DNA of 64,000 nt, from positions 1 through 64,000 of the forward strand of contig JACDEU010000002.1 of NCBI GenBank assembly GCA_013816245.1, in the 5' to 3' direction. A program made the translations under genes and the position numbers. Below are positions 6,884-14,469 of the stretch, piece by piece. Numbering within the stretch: position 1 is the first letter of the stretch; the number at the start of each line of letters is the position of its first letter. The stretch is from Actinomycetota bacterium. Its GTDB lineage: Bacteria > Actinomycetota > Thermoleophilia > Gaiellales > Gaiellaceae. The notes under the pieces were generated by a model. That model did no database searches. It saw only the letters and a list, made by a program, of their open reading frames with translations, and had not been told where the DNA came from.

Positions 6884-7957
6884 TCACCCGCACCCGTTCA
6901 CCCGCCCCGGTAGTCGACGGGACGGGGCCCGACGAAAGCCCCGCTCCGTCGTCGGAGCACAGACCTCCCGGGAGGAGAAAGGTGCGTGCTCACGGGCGGA
7001 AGTCTCTTGCCTCGTCGGCAACCTGGTTAAGGTTCGGGCTGTACTCGCCGATCGCCCGGTGCGTGCTCGCTCCAGTTCCTGCTTGCGCCATGCGGCCGCC
7101 CGCGGATCGTCGTTCCACATCGCCGTCGAGATCGGGGTGGCCTCGTCGGGATGGCCGAGTTGCCGTTTCTGCTCGTCCGAGAACGCCGAGGCGAGCGCGG
7201 CCATGTCCTCCTCGAGGGCGGCGATCAGGCTGACGTACGCGATCTGTGCGCGGGTGGAGAGTGTCCGTTCGACCGGTTCGCGCAAGCCGAGCGCGACGGC
7301 GTCCGGGAACCCGAACTGGTCAAGGTGACCGGGGTAGCTCGCGGCCCACAGCAAGACCTCGCGGGCGTCTGCGAGTTGCTGCCGTAGCGGCGCGAGCTCG
7401 TTCACCTTCGAGCTCAACGCTTCGCGGGCCTGGTCGATGTCTTTACGCGCGTCCGCGAGCATCTTCTCGCGGTGTTTCGCGACGTGCTGTAGGCGTTGCT
7501 CGAGCTTCTGGTCGAGCTCAACGGCGACTGCGGCAACGAGTAGCTGGGCTGCGTCGCGGTCACGCGTCTTCTCGTACACGGTCGCGGAAGGCCGATCTCC
7601 CTTCTCGCCGCCGGAGAGCCAGGCGGCAAGCGTCCGCGCGTCACTCTCGGGCGCCCGGTTAAGCGCCTCCTCCGCAGCGGTGAGCCGCCCGGTCGCTTCG
7701 GCGTGGCGTTGCGTGATCCGGTCGACCTCCTCGTCGAGCCGGTTAAGAGTCCGCCAGCGGCGGCTCAGGGGACGCGAGCCCCGGTTGGCCCGCTCCTCCT
7801 CCGTCAGCTCGAATCGTGCGCTCTCGGGGTCGAGCGGAAGATGACCGACGCCGCGGAGATGCTGGCGGCCGGCGGCGACATCCTGCCGCATCTCCTCCTG
7901 CGCGTTCTCTTCGATGCTGGGTTTGGTTCCGCGTGCCCAGGATGGCGCGGCGGTCAC
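6884..7957 (-). CDS. Coiled-coil protein of unknown function, coupled to an excisionase-like gene
   Basis: 357 residues from a GTG at 7957 whose TG is shared with the TGA of the upstream HTH gene (GTGA overlap), so the two are almost certainly translated together. The middle (about residues 55-210) is rich in Glu, Arg, Ala and Gln in heptad-like order and should form long coiled coils; TLAAWLSGGEKGDRPSATVY interrupts it. The C-terminal 50 residues are Arg/Ser/Pro-rich and look unlike the rest, so a late frameshift or overrun is possible. I recognise no family. Its pairing with an excisionase-like DNA-binding protein suggests a plasmid- or phage-derived accessory function. Confidence 0.55.
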   Translation of the reverse strand: MTAAPSWARGTKPSIEENAQEEMRQDVAAGRQHLRGVGHLPLDPESARFELTEEERANRGSRPLSRRWRTLNRLDEEVDRITQRHAEATGRLTAAEEALNRAPESDARTLAAWLSGGEKGDRPSATVYEKTRDRDAAQLLVAAVAVELDQKLEQRLQHVAKHREKMLADARKDIDQAREALSSKVNELAPLRQQLADAREVLLWAASYPGHLDQFGFPDAVALGLREPVERTLSTRAQIAYVSLIAALEEDMAALASAFSDEQKRQLGHPDEATPISTAMWNDDPRAAAWRKQELERARTGRSASTARTLTRLPTRQETSAREHAPFSSREVCAPTTERGFRRAPSRRLPGRVNGCG

Positions 7958-8160
7958 GACGCATCCCCGCCCGCGCTGATCCACCGCTCGAGCTCGAGCT
8001 CGTCGACACGGACTGTGCGTCCGATCCGCACGGACGGGATCTCGCCGCGGCGCAACTTCAAGTAGCACGTCTGCCGCCCCAACTGGAGTCGCCTAGCGAC
8101 GTCACCGACCTTCAGCAGACTTCGCGCCTCACCAGTCTCTACCGTTTCGGTCTTTTCCAT
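7954..8160 (-). CDS. Excisionase-like MerR-type helix-turn-helix protein
   Basis: 68 residues. The core LLKVGDVARRLQLGRQTCY then RGEIPSVRIGRTVRVDELELERW is the classic excisionase-family (HTH_17) winged helix-turn-helix: a recognition helix, then the IPSxRIGRxxRV wing, then a short C-terminal helix. Such proteins bend DNA in site-specific recombination or act as small regulators on mobile elements. No integrase gene is visible nearby. It is divergent from the sigma-like gene across 68 bases and overlaps the coiled-coil gene by four bases. Confidence 0.75.
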   Translation of the reverse strand: MEKTETVETGEARSLLKVGDVARRLQLGRQTCYLKLRRGEIPSVRIGRTVRVDELELERWISAGGDAS

Positions 8161-8228
8161 AGCCGTGTGTATCGGCTAGGAAAATTTCGTGGCGGGCGAC
8201 GTCTACTCGCGCTGCTAAAACGAAGCTA

Positions 8229-8744
8229 TTGCTGGCCGGCTTCTATTTGTACGGGGTCGACGTCGGGAAGCTGGTCACCCGCACGCTTGGGTCCGAGCTC
8301 TCACGCCTCGACGTGCGGCTATCTGCGCATGAACGAGAAGACGCCGAAGCCTTCCTTGTCGCCGAGGTCTGGAAACTCAGCCGCGACTTCGACGTCGACC
8401 GGGGGGCGCCGTTCGAAGCGGCCGCCCGGATCAGAGTCAAAGTGCGGCTTGTCGACTACCAGCGCCAACGGCTTGGACGAACGAAATGGACCTGGAAGTC
8501 GCACGAGTACGTCAGGCCTCCTAAGCCCCGCGTCCTCTCTCTCGACGCGCCCGCCGGCAGCGACGATCACCCCGGAACTCTTGGCGACGCTCTCCCCGAT
8601 CCTGCAGGCGACATTGAGACAGGTGGTGACTCGCCTCGCGGATGGCTGAACCCCGATCGAGATCGCGATCTTGACGCGGACCTCGAGGCCCTTCATCAAG
8701 AGTATCGTCGCCGAATTAGCGACCGAGCTCGAGCATCCAAATAG
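8229..8744 (+). CDS. Sigma-70-like protein with region 2 but apparently no region 4
   Basis: 171 residues, TTG start, 7 bases after a TAAAAC hexamer. Residues 40-80 (EAFLVAEVWKLSRDFDVDRG and AAARIRVKVRLVDYQRQRLGR) resemble sigma region 2.1-2.4, in which the R-x-x-DYxRxRxGR helix contacts the -10 element. VLSLDAPAGSDDHPGTLGD at about 103-121 resembles the linker between regions 3 and 4 of sigma factors. The last 45 residues are charged (DRDRDLDADLEALHQEYRRR) with no helix-turn-helix for the -35. It may be a minimal or degraded sigma factor, or a decoy. It is divergent from the excisionase-like gene, so it is probably part of the same element. Confidence 0.5.
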   Translation: MLAGFYLYGVDVGKLVTRTLGSELSRLDVRLSAHEREDAEAFLVAEVWKLSRDFDVDRGAPFEAAARIRVKVRLVDYQRQRLGRTKWTWKSHEYVRPPKPRVLSLDAPAGSDDHPGTLGDALPDPAGDIETGGDSPRGWLNPDRDRDLDADLEALHQEYRRRISDRARASK

Positions 8745-8833
8745 AAACGACTAGCGGCACCGCGCAGGTTCTCGTCGCCACGCGGATCTATGTAGATGGA
8801 GCCTGGTGCGAGGTCTGCGGCAACCTTTAGCCT

Positions 8834-8855
8834 CACACACTTGGGGGAGTGTGTG
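8834..8855 (+). terminator. Perfect 8-bp hairpin after the sigma-like gene
   Basis: CACACACT pairs with AGTGTGTG around TGGGGG, 90 bases past the stop. There is no T-tract. Confidence 0.35.
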
Positions 8856-8922
8856 GGGTAGCGCCGGGCTCCGTCTCTACCATCGTTACAGGTTGCGGCG
8901 GAGAGTGCCGAGATCGGGTCCG

Positions 8923-8928
8923 TAAACT
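8923..8928 (+). promoter_or_regulatory. -10 element for the zinc-ribbon gene at 8936
   Basis: TAAACT followed by seven bases and GTG at 8936. The spacing matches the degenerate copy upstream of 5066. Confidence 0.5.
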
Positions 8929-8935
8929 CCGGATC

Positions 8936-9097
8936 GTGAACTCCCAGGACGTCGCGCTAACCCCCGAATGCGAAGAGTGCGGCACCGTCTGGCTTCCCAG
9001 CGACACGGAGCGGTGGCGGGCCGAGCTCCTCGACGACGAGCCGGTGGATCACCTGGCGTTCTGGTGCGCCGAGTGCTGGGAGCGCGGGTTCGCCTGA
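8936..9097 (+). CDS. Small zinc-ribbon-like protein (CEEC...CAEC)
   Basis: 53 residues with CEEC at 12-15 and CAEC at 45-48, separated by an acidic, Trp-containing stretch (LPSDTERWRAELLDDEP). This is a plausible zinc-binding mini-domain. The start GTG lies seven bases after TAAACT, and a truncated paralogue at 5066 shares the first 18 residues and the promoter spacing. That shared context makes this a real gene family in this genome rather than a chance ORF. Function is unknown; transcription-related or adaptor roles are possible for such ribbons. Confidence 0.6.
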   Translation: MNSQDVALTPECEECGTVWLPSDTERWRAELLDDEPVDHLAFWCAECWERGFA

Positions 9098-9112
9098 GCG
9101 GGCAACAATCCC

Positions 9113-9133
9113 GAGACCACACCGAGACCACAC
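9113..9133 (+). repeat. Two tandem copies of a 10-bp unit
   Basis: GAGACCACAC occurs at 9113-9122 and 9124-9133, separated by one C. It could be a protein-binding repeat or an attachment-site arm; nothing else supports either. Confidence 0.35.
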
Positions 9134-9390
9134 GGGCAGCGCATTTAGCGGCCTCTACGGCAACTACGGCAGTGGAGGGAAGCGGGCTCCCGCGTGGCAA
9201 GCGGGGGTCTGCCTTGCAGGGAAACGCTACTCGTGGAGCAGAAGCGCCGCCCTTTTCTTGCGCGGGGCAACGCTGTTGAGAAAGATCAACGCCTCACCGC
9301 CTTGACCTAACGGGCTTTTGGGCAGATGATCGAATCGGCGGACGCCAGGAGAAGGCGTCTATTGCGGTCCACTTAGAAGGGGAGGTAAGC

Positions 9391-9716
9391 ATGGGCAAGA
9401 AATCAATGCTTGCGGCTGTGTTCTGCGCAGTTGCGCTAGCGGGTGGGAGCGTGGGTACCGCTCTCGCGGGTGAGTAAAGGGCCCGCCTGGCAGCCCCGCA
9501 ACGGCACAACCGGGTGGCAATCCCAACGAAACGGGTGCCCTCGACCACGCGAACTCGGCCTGCGCCGCCAGCGGGCTGAATGACTTCGACTCGACAGCGG
9601 GACAGAACGTGTCTCAGGTTCAGACTGCGGCGAACTCTTGGAAGTACTACGGCCTGCCCAAGGGCGCGCCAGGCACGCTTGGTCTCTGCAAGGGCGGGAC
9701 CGGCGAAAGACCATAG
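9391..9716 (+). pseudogene. Small secreted-protein gene with a one-base deletion after the signal peptide
   Basis: A strong Shine-Dalgarno sequence (GGGGAGG) precedes ATG 9391. The first 28 codons give a complete signal peptide, MGKKSMLAAVFCAVALAGG then TALA-GE, and then hit TAA at 9475. Reading on in the next frame gives about 78 residues rich in Asn, Gly and Pro with two Cys (TGALDHANSACAASGLNDF ... GLCKGG), ending at TAG 9716. That is the expected mature part of a small secreted actinobacterial protein. One missing G around 9474 (GAG-GTA-AAG read as GAG-TAA-AG) would explain the break. A strong terminator follows at 9728. Confidence 0.65.
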
Positions 9717-9727
9717 TTGAGGCGAGC

Positions 9728-9760
9728 GGTTGGCCCCGACCGCTGGTTTCGGGGCCAACC
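9728..9760. terminator. Strong 12-bp hairpin after the secreted-protein pseudogene
   Basis: GGTTGGCCCCGA pairs perfectly with TCGGGGCCAACC around a nine-base loop, 11 bases past the stop at 9716. It is symmetric enough to work in both directions. Confidence 0.6.
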
Positions 9761-9787
9761 TAGCTGCGGTAGAAACTTCCGGTAGAA

Positions 9788-9819
9788 AGAACGGCCCAGC
9801 CGCTTAACCAGGCCGTTCT
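9788..9819 (-). terminator. 9-bp hairpin just past corA
   Basis: AGAACGGCC pairs perfectly with GGCCGTTCT around a 14-base loop, three bases beyond the corA stop. This is probably the corA terminator. Confidence 0.55.
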
Positions 9820-9821
9820 GT

Positions 9822-10817
9822 TCAGAGCCAGCGCTTGTACTTGAAGAATCCGATCATCCCGACGATCACGCCGACCATCAGGCCCACGATCGCCCAGAAC
9901 GCCGCATGGGTGTGCTCGCCGGGAAAGAGCACGTTCATCCCGAAGATCCCGGAGATCAGGGTCAGCGGCAGCAGGATCACGGAGAACACCGTCAGGATCC
10001 GGAGGACGTCGTTCTGGCGGTGCGAGATCACCGACTCGTTCGTGCTCTCGAGCGCCTCGACCACTTCCTTGTAGTTGTCCAGCAAATCCCAGATGCGCTC
10101 GGACGCGTCGACGAGATCGTCGAAGTAGAGCTCGAGGTTCTCCGGGAGGAAGCGCTCGATCCGCCGCTCGAGCAGGCGCAACGCGGGGCGCTGGGGCTTG
10201 ATGATCTTGCGGTAGGAGATGATCTCCTGCTTCGCCTTGGAGATGTCTGTGACGATCTCCTCGGAGCGGCGGTCCTCGATGTCGTCCTCGATCGAGTCCA
10301 GCTTGTACGCGATCTTGTCGAGGATGGGAAAGCAGTAGTCGAAGAGGTCGTCGAGCACCTCGTAGAGCAGACGGCCGGATCCCTTGCTGAAAAGCTGCTC
10401 GCGAAACCGCTCGTCCTCCTGCACGCGGTTGAACAGGCGCGTGACGGGCAGGAGCTCGACGTTCGAGATCGTGACGAGATAGTCGGGGCCGAGGAAGAAG
10501 TCGAGCTCGCCCGAGTTCAGCCGCTGGACGTTCTTGTCGTACGCCGGGAAGTGGAGGACGCCGAAGAGGTAGCCCTCGTCGGCGTAGTCGTCGATCTTCG
10601 GCCGCTGCCGCTTCGAGAGGACATCCTCGACGTCGAGCGGGTGCCAGCCGAAGCGCTCACGGAGCGCGTTGACCGTCTCCGGGTCGATCGCCGGGTCGAG
10701 GTGGATCCAGGTGAGGTCGTTGGCGCTTAGCTCAGCGACGCGTGGTTCCGGGCGCGGGGCTACCGCCTCCGCGAATCCGCAAGGCCTCGTCCGCCGGATG
10801 CGGGGCAGGCTGGGCAT
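9822..10817 (-). CDS. corA: CorA-family divalent cation (Mg2+) transporter
   Basis: 331 residues with the CorA layout: an alpha/beta cytoplasmic funnel, a long helical stalk (about 160-265, AKQEIISYRKIIKPQRPALR), then two C-terminal membrane helices with the GMN selectivity motif at 293-295 between them (FSVILLPLTLISGIFGMN) and a basic tail FKYKRW. It imports Mg2+ and possibly Co2+/Ni2+ as a pentamer. The ATG at 10817 puts the first 29 codons inside the end of the upstream MFS gene; I see no later ATG, GTG or TTG before the conserved LTWIHLD, so the 86-base overlap seems genuine. It is probably co-transcribed with the MFS gene. Confidence 0.9.
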   Translation of the reverse strand: MPSLPRIRRTRPCGFAEAVAPRPEPRVAELSANDLTWIHLDPAIDPETVNALRERFGWHPLDVEDVLSKRQRPKIDDYADEGYLFGVLHFPAYDKNVQRLNSGELDFFLGPDYLVTISNVELLPVTRLFNRVQEDERFREQLFSKGSGRLLYEVLDDLFDYCFPILDKIAYKLDSIEDDIEDRRSEEIVTDISKAKQEIISYRKIIKPQRPALRLLERRIERFLPENLELYFDDLVDASERIWDLLDNYKEVVEALESTNESVISHRQNDVLRILTVFSVILLPLTLISGIFGMNVLFPGEHTHAAFWAIVGLMVGVIVGMIGFFKYKRWL

Positions 10818-12117
10818 TGGTACTGAGGGGATCGTCGGTCGCTAGCGTCATGTTCGGCATGGTACCCGGGACGCCTGCGAGGGAATCCGTGTGAGGGGTG
10901 CGGTGCAGGTGCGCGGGGATGCGCCGTTCGATCGCGAGGGCGTAGAGCGATGCGAGCAGGCAGATGGCAGCGGCGGCGGGCCAGAGCGCGAGCGGTTGGT
11001 GCTGGAGGACGAAACCGCCTACCGCCGGCCCGACGAAGAAGCCGATCTGCCACGACGAGCTCGAGAACGCCATGTAACGGCCGAGCAGCTGCGGCTCGGC
11101 GAGATCGACCACGAGCGGCGCATAGATCGCGCCGTGCAGGCACTCCGCGAGGGCGAAGACACCGACGGCGATGCCGAAGACGACCGCCGCCTGCGTTCCC
11201 GTGAACCAGGCGCCGCCCGCGAGCACCCCGAGAAACGCTCCCGCCCAGATGACGCCCATCAAAGCGAGGCCGCGCAGGCGCCGCTTGCCCTCGACGAGCT
11301 TCACGATCGGTAGCTGGCCGATCGCAACTCCGGCCGAGAAGACGAACCAGATCACGCCGATGGCGGGCTCACTGACGTGCGCGGCGTTCTTGGCGAACGG
11401 CGGGAGCAGCTCGCTCATGACCGCGATGCCCGCACCGATGAAGATCACGTTCAGGACGACGTAGGAGACGAACACCCGATTCCGTGCGACGTCTGCGTAC
11501 CGACCGGCTTCGCGCCGCTCCTCTCGATGCCGCGTCGAGGGCACGAACTGCAAGACGGCGACAAAGGCCAGGAACGTCACGGCGTTGAGCAGGAAGAGAA
11601 TGGTGAAGGTGCCAGGGTGGGCCGTGCGCGCGATGGCGCCCGCGACGAGCGCGCCGAGTGCGAACCCGACGTTCATCGTCATCCGCTGCTGGGCGAAGGC
11701 TGCGTGACGACGCTCGGGCGGTGCCAGTGAGCTTAGGAGCGTGGACTGGCTGGGCCAGAACGATCCGGTGGCGATGCCGACCAGGAGGTTGAGCGCGAAC
11801 GCATGCCACGTCTCGCGGATCAAGGGGAAGAGCGCGAAGGCGACAGCGGCCACGACGAGCGCGCCGCTGAGCACGACGCGGGGGCCGAGTCGATCCGACA
11901 GTGCGCCGCCAACGAAGCCCGACGCGAACGCCGCGAGCGAGCCGGTTGCGACTACGAGGCCAGCGACGCCGAGCGACAGGCCTCGCACGTTGTGCAGGTA
12001 GATGATCAGGAACGGCCCGATCACGCCGTTCCCGAACATGTTCACGAGCCCGCCGGCCTGAAGGATCCAGACCTCGCGCGGAAGCTGCGGATTCAGGCTA
12101 CGAAGGTACGCCCGCAC
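10732..12117 (-). CDS. Major facilitator superfamily transporter
   Basis: 461 residues with about twelve hydrophobic segments. The MFS motif GGALSDRLGPR occurs in the loop between helices 2 and 3. The N-terminal half contains GIATGSFWPSQSTLLSSLAPPE and the C-terminal half YMAFSSSSWQIGFFVGPAVGGF, typical of drug or metabolite exporters. The substrate is unknown. The last 60 residues are hydrophilic and overlap the corA start. The GTG start lies six bases after a minus-strand TAGTCT, suggesting leaderless translation. It is divergent from tRNA-Arg. Confidence 0.85.
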   Translation of the reverse strand: MRAYLRSLNPQLPREVWILQAGGLVNMFGNGVIGPFLIIYLHNVRGLSLGVAGLVVATGSLAAFASGFVGGALSDRLGPRVVLSGALVVAAVAFALFPLIRETWHAFALNLLVGIATGSFWPSQSTLLSSLAPPERRHAAFAQQRMTMNVGFALGALVAGAIARTAHPGTFTILFLLNAVTFLAFVAVLQFVPSTRHREERREAGRYADVARNRVFVSYVVLNVIFIGAGIAVMSELLPPFAKNAAHVSEPAIGVIWFVFSAGVAIGQLPIVKLVEGKRRLRGLALMGVIWAGAFLGVLAGGAWFTGTQAAVVFGIAVGVFALAECLHGAIYAPLVVDLAEPQLLGRYMAFSSSSWQIGFFVGPAVGGFVLQHQPLALWPAAAAICLLASLYALAIERRIPAHLHRTPHTDSLAGVPGTMPNMTLATDDPLSTNAQPAPHPADEALRIRGGGSPAPGTTRR

Positions 12118-12123
12118 GGATCG

Positions 12124-12129
12124 AGACTA
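12124..12129 (-). promoter_or_regulatory. -10 element for the MFS gene
   Basis: Minus-strand TAGTCT followed by six bases and the GTG at 12117. Confidence 0.5.
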
Positions 12130-12144
12130 TCCGGGCACCGCGGC

Positions 12145-12150
12145 TACACT
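12145..12150 (+). promoter_or_regulatory. -10 element for tRNA-Arg
   Basis: TACACT ends nine bases before the first base of the tRNA. It is back to back with the MFS -10 element. Confidence 0.45.
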
Positions 12151-12159
12151 GGCGCCAAC

Positions 12160-12232
12160 GCGTCTGTAGCTCAGGGGATAGAGCGTGCGCCTCCGGAGCG
12201 CAAGGTCGCAGGTTCGATTCCTGCCAGGCGCA
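12160..12232 (+). tRNA. tRNA-Arg, anticodon CCG
   Basis: A 73-base cloverleaf. The acceptor arms GCGTCTG and CAGGCGC pair with one G-T wobble; the D-arm is GCTCAGGGGATAGAGC; the anticodon stem TGCGC/GCGCA encloses the loop CTCCGGA with anticodon CCG; the T-arm carries GGTTCGATTCC. The discriminator is A and CCA is not encoded. CCG-reading arginine tRNAs suit the high-GC codon use. Confidence 0.95.
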
Positions 12233-12280
12233 CTCCGCCGAGAGATCCGGCCGCTTCTCCGCCGTGAGATCCGGCCGCTT
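12233..12280 (+). repeat. Two 24-bp tandem repeats directly after tRNA-Arg
   Basis: CTCCGCCGAGAGATCCGG... (12233-12256) is repeated at 12257-12280 with one mismatch. The second unit runs into a GGCCGC-TTC-GCGGCC hairpin that may terminate the tRNA transcript. Confidence 0.6.
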
Positions 12281-12390
12281 CGCGGCCATGATGATCTCCC
12301 GGCGTTCGGGTTTCGATTCCCGCTGTTGCGGCCGACGCCGGCAGAGCCGGCATCGGCGGCGAAGTGTGATCCCAATCTGGAGGGGGCCGT

Positions 12391-12396
12391 TAGGCT
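12391..12396 (+). promoter_or_regulatory. -10 element for dgcA
   Basis: TAGGCT followed by seven bases and GTG 12404. It supports this start over the longer upstream open frame, which runs back through the tRNA. Confidence 0.5.
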
Positions 12397-12403
12397 CTCC
12401 GGC

Positions 12404-13414
12404 GTGGACGTGACCGCCCGTATCGCTCGGCTCGAGCTTGCCGAGACATTCGTCATCTCACGGGATTCGACCGACTTCCAGGAAGTGGTCAAGGTCGAGA
12501 TCCGCCACGGCAAGGTTTCGGGCTTCGGCGAAGGAGCACCGATCGACCGCTACGAGGAGACGGCCGAGTCGGCGCTCGCGTACGTCGAGGAGCACGCAGA
12601 CGCTCTGGGCGACGACCCGTTCGCGCTCGACGAGATCGAGCACCGCCTGCCGCCCCGGGAATGGGCTGCGCGCGCAGCGATCGACGGAGCGCTGCACGAC
12701 CTCCAGGGGAAGCTCGTCGAACTGCCGGTGTGGAAGCTCCTCGGCGTCGAACGCGAAGGCCCGCCTACGTCGTGGACGATCTGGCTCGGCGATCCGGACG
12801 ACATGGCGCGGCGTGCCGCCAGGGCGGTGGACTTCTCCCGCCTCAAGCTGAAGCTCGGCGCGCGCGACGGCCTCGACGTCGAGCGCGTGCGTGCCGTCCG
12901 CGAGGTGACCGGGGCCTCGCTCCAGGTCGACGTCAACGAGTACTGGACGTTCGACGAAGCGCTCGACGCACTGCCGCAGCTCGCGGAGCTCGGAGTCGAC
13001 TACTGCGAGCAACCGCTGCCGGCCGGCGACCCGGACGGTCCGCGCCTGAAGGCCGCGTCGCCGATTCCCATCTACGTCGACGAGGACTGTCATCGCCTCG
13101 GCGACGTTGCGGCCTGCGCCGAGCGTGCGCACGGGATCAACATCAAGCTCGCGAAGTCCGGCGGCATTCGCGAAGCCGTGAGGATGGCGCATGCTGCGCG
13201 CGCGCTCGGTCTCGGCGTGATGCTCGGCTGCATGGTCGAGTCAGGGCTTGGAATCGCTGCAGCGGCGCAGATCGCGAGTCTCTGCAACCACGTCGACCTC
13301 GATGGGAACCTTCTTCTCGCGGATGATCCGTGGCCCGGTGTCGAGTTCAGCGGCGGCATTCAATGGCCGTCCGAGCGACCGGGCCTCGGCGTCGCAGCCT
13401 CGGCTCGTGCGTGA
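12404..13414 (+). CDS. Dipeptide epimerase/DgcA-like enolase-superfamily enzyme
   Basis: 336 residues of the muconate-lactonizing-enzyme/L-Ala-D/L-Glu epimerase type. Catalytic Lys pair K148-L-K150 (RLKLKLGA), metal ligands D176 (DVNEYW), E202 (EQP) and D226 (DEDC), and second-face Lys K248 (NIKLAKSGG) are all present. It racemises at the alpha carbon of an amino acid or dipeptide in the cytosol. The next gene is a DUF1611 protein overlapping by GTGA, the pairing described for DgcA (racemase) with DgcN (N-acetyltransferase) in D-glutamate catabolism. That makes D-Glu use or peptidoglycan-peptide recycling the best guess; plain Ala-Glu epimerase is the alternative. Confidence 0.85.
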   Translation: MDVTARIARLELAETFVISRDSTDFQEVVKVEIRHGKVSGFGEGAPIDRYEETAESALAYVEEHADALGDDPFALDEIEHRLPPREWAARAAIDGALHDLQGKLVELPVWKLLGVEREGPPTSWTIWLGDPDDMARRAARAVDFSRLKLKLGARDGLDVERVRAVREVTGASLQVDVNEYWTFDEALDALPQLAELGVDYCEQPLPAGDPDGPRLKAASPIPIYVDEDCHRLGDVAACAERAHGINIKLAKSGGIREAVRMAHAARALGLGVMLGCMVESGLGIAAAAQIASLCNHVDLDGNLLLADDPWPGVEFSGGIQWPSERPGLGVAASARA

Positions 13415-14451
13415 GCGTTGCGCGCGTGAGCGAGAAGCGTTACCTGATCCTGGCCGAAGAGTTCTCGCACGACCCGCATTACGCGAAGACCGCCCGCGGT
13501 GTCATGCGCTACCGGCGCGACGACGTCGTTGCGATGCTCGACTCGCCGCGAGCCGGAGAGTCGGAGGACGGCGTGCCGATCGTCGGCACGGTCGACGAAG
13601 CGCTCGCCTTCGAGCCGAACACGGCACTCGTCGGCGTCGTCACGCAGGGCGGCCATTTTCCGGGCGACTGGCAGGAGCTGCTGAAGAGCTGCGTCTCCCA
13701 CGGCCTCGACCTCGAGAACGGGCTCCACGTGCGGCTTCGCGACATTCCCGGCTTGCCCGAGCTCGCGATGCAGCACGGCGCCGAGCTCCGCGACCTGCGC
13801 GAGCCCCCTGCGGATCTCAGCACGGCGACCGGTGAGAACCTCGAGGTCGACGCGACGATCGTCCTGACCGTCGGCTCCGACTGCGCGATCGGAAAGATGA
13901 CCGCGATCTGCGAGCTCGACCTCGAGGCTCGAAGACGCGGCCTGAAGTCTGTCTTCGTCCCCACCGGGCAGACCGGCGTTGCGATCGCCGGCTGGGGGAT
14001 CTCGGTCGATGCCGTGGTGTCGGACTTCCTCGCGGGCGCGGCCGAGCGACTGGTCGTCGAAGGCGGCAAGCGGGGCAACCTGCTGTGGGTCGAAGGGCAG
14101 GGCGCGATCCTGCATCCGATCTACTCGGGCGTCACCGTGGGCCTGATGCACGGGAGCGCCCCGCACCTGTACGTGCTCTGCCACGAAGTGGGGCGGACCG
14201 TGGTCGAGGGCGATCCGACCGAGTCCCCGATCCTGAGCCTGTCCGAACTGGTCGATCTCTACGAGCGCATGTCGCTCAAGCTTCGGCCGGCCAAGGTGGC
14301 GGCCATTGCGCTAAACACGTCCAGCGTGTCCGAGGACGAGGCCAGACAGGCGATTGCGGCCGCCGAGGAGGAGACCGGCCTGCCGACGGACGATCCCGTC
14401 CGTTTCGGGGCCGAAAGACTCCTCGATTCAGTGCTCAAACTCGTTCGCTGA
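13411..14451 (+). CDS. DUF1611/DgcN-like P-loop protein
   Basis: 346 residues from GTG 13411, coupled to the epimerase gene by a GTGA overlap. GSDCAIGKMT at 155-164 is the P-loop-like motif of DUF1611, followed by FVPTGQTGVAIAGWG and HGSAPHLYVLCHE, both family hallmarks. Members studied as DgcN are N-acetyltransferases that act with the DgcA racemase to convert D-glutamate to L-glutamate. The sequence shows the pairing and the family; the reaction in this organism is inferred. GTG 13426 is a possible alternative start. Confidence 0.82.
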   Translation: MSVARVSEKRYLILAEEFSHDPHYAKTARGVMRYRRDDVVAMLDSPRAGESEDGVPIVGTVDEALAFEPNTALVGVVTQGGHFPGDWQELLKSCVSHGLDLENGLHVRLRDIPGLPELAMQHGAELRDLREPPADLSTATGENLEVDATIVLTVGSDCAIGKMTAICELDLEARRRGLKSVFVPTGQTGVAIAGWGISVDAVVSDFLAGAAERLVVEGGKRGNLLWVEGQGAILHPIYSGVTVGLMHGSAPHLYVLCHEVGRTVVEGDPTESPILSLSELVDLYERMSLKLRPAKVAAIALNTSSVSEDEARQAIAAAEEETGLPTDDPVRFGAERLLDSVLKLVR

Positions 14452-14469
14452 TCTGCCGAAGAACCAAGC

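Noticed and set aside
8745-8830. Short frame ending WCEVCGNL after the sigma-like gene
   Set aside because: It has a CxxC but no ATG, GTG or TTG start within the open stretch.
12185-12403. N-terminal extension of dgcA into tRNA-Arg
   Set aside because: It would begin inside the tRNA and cross the tandem repeats; TAGGCT seven bases before GTG 12404 gives a better start.
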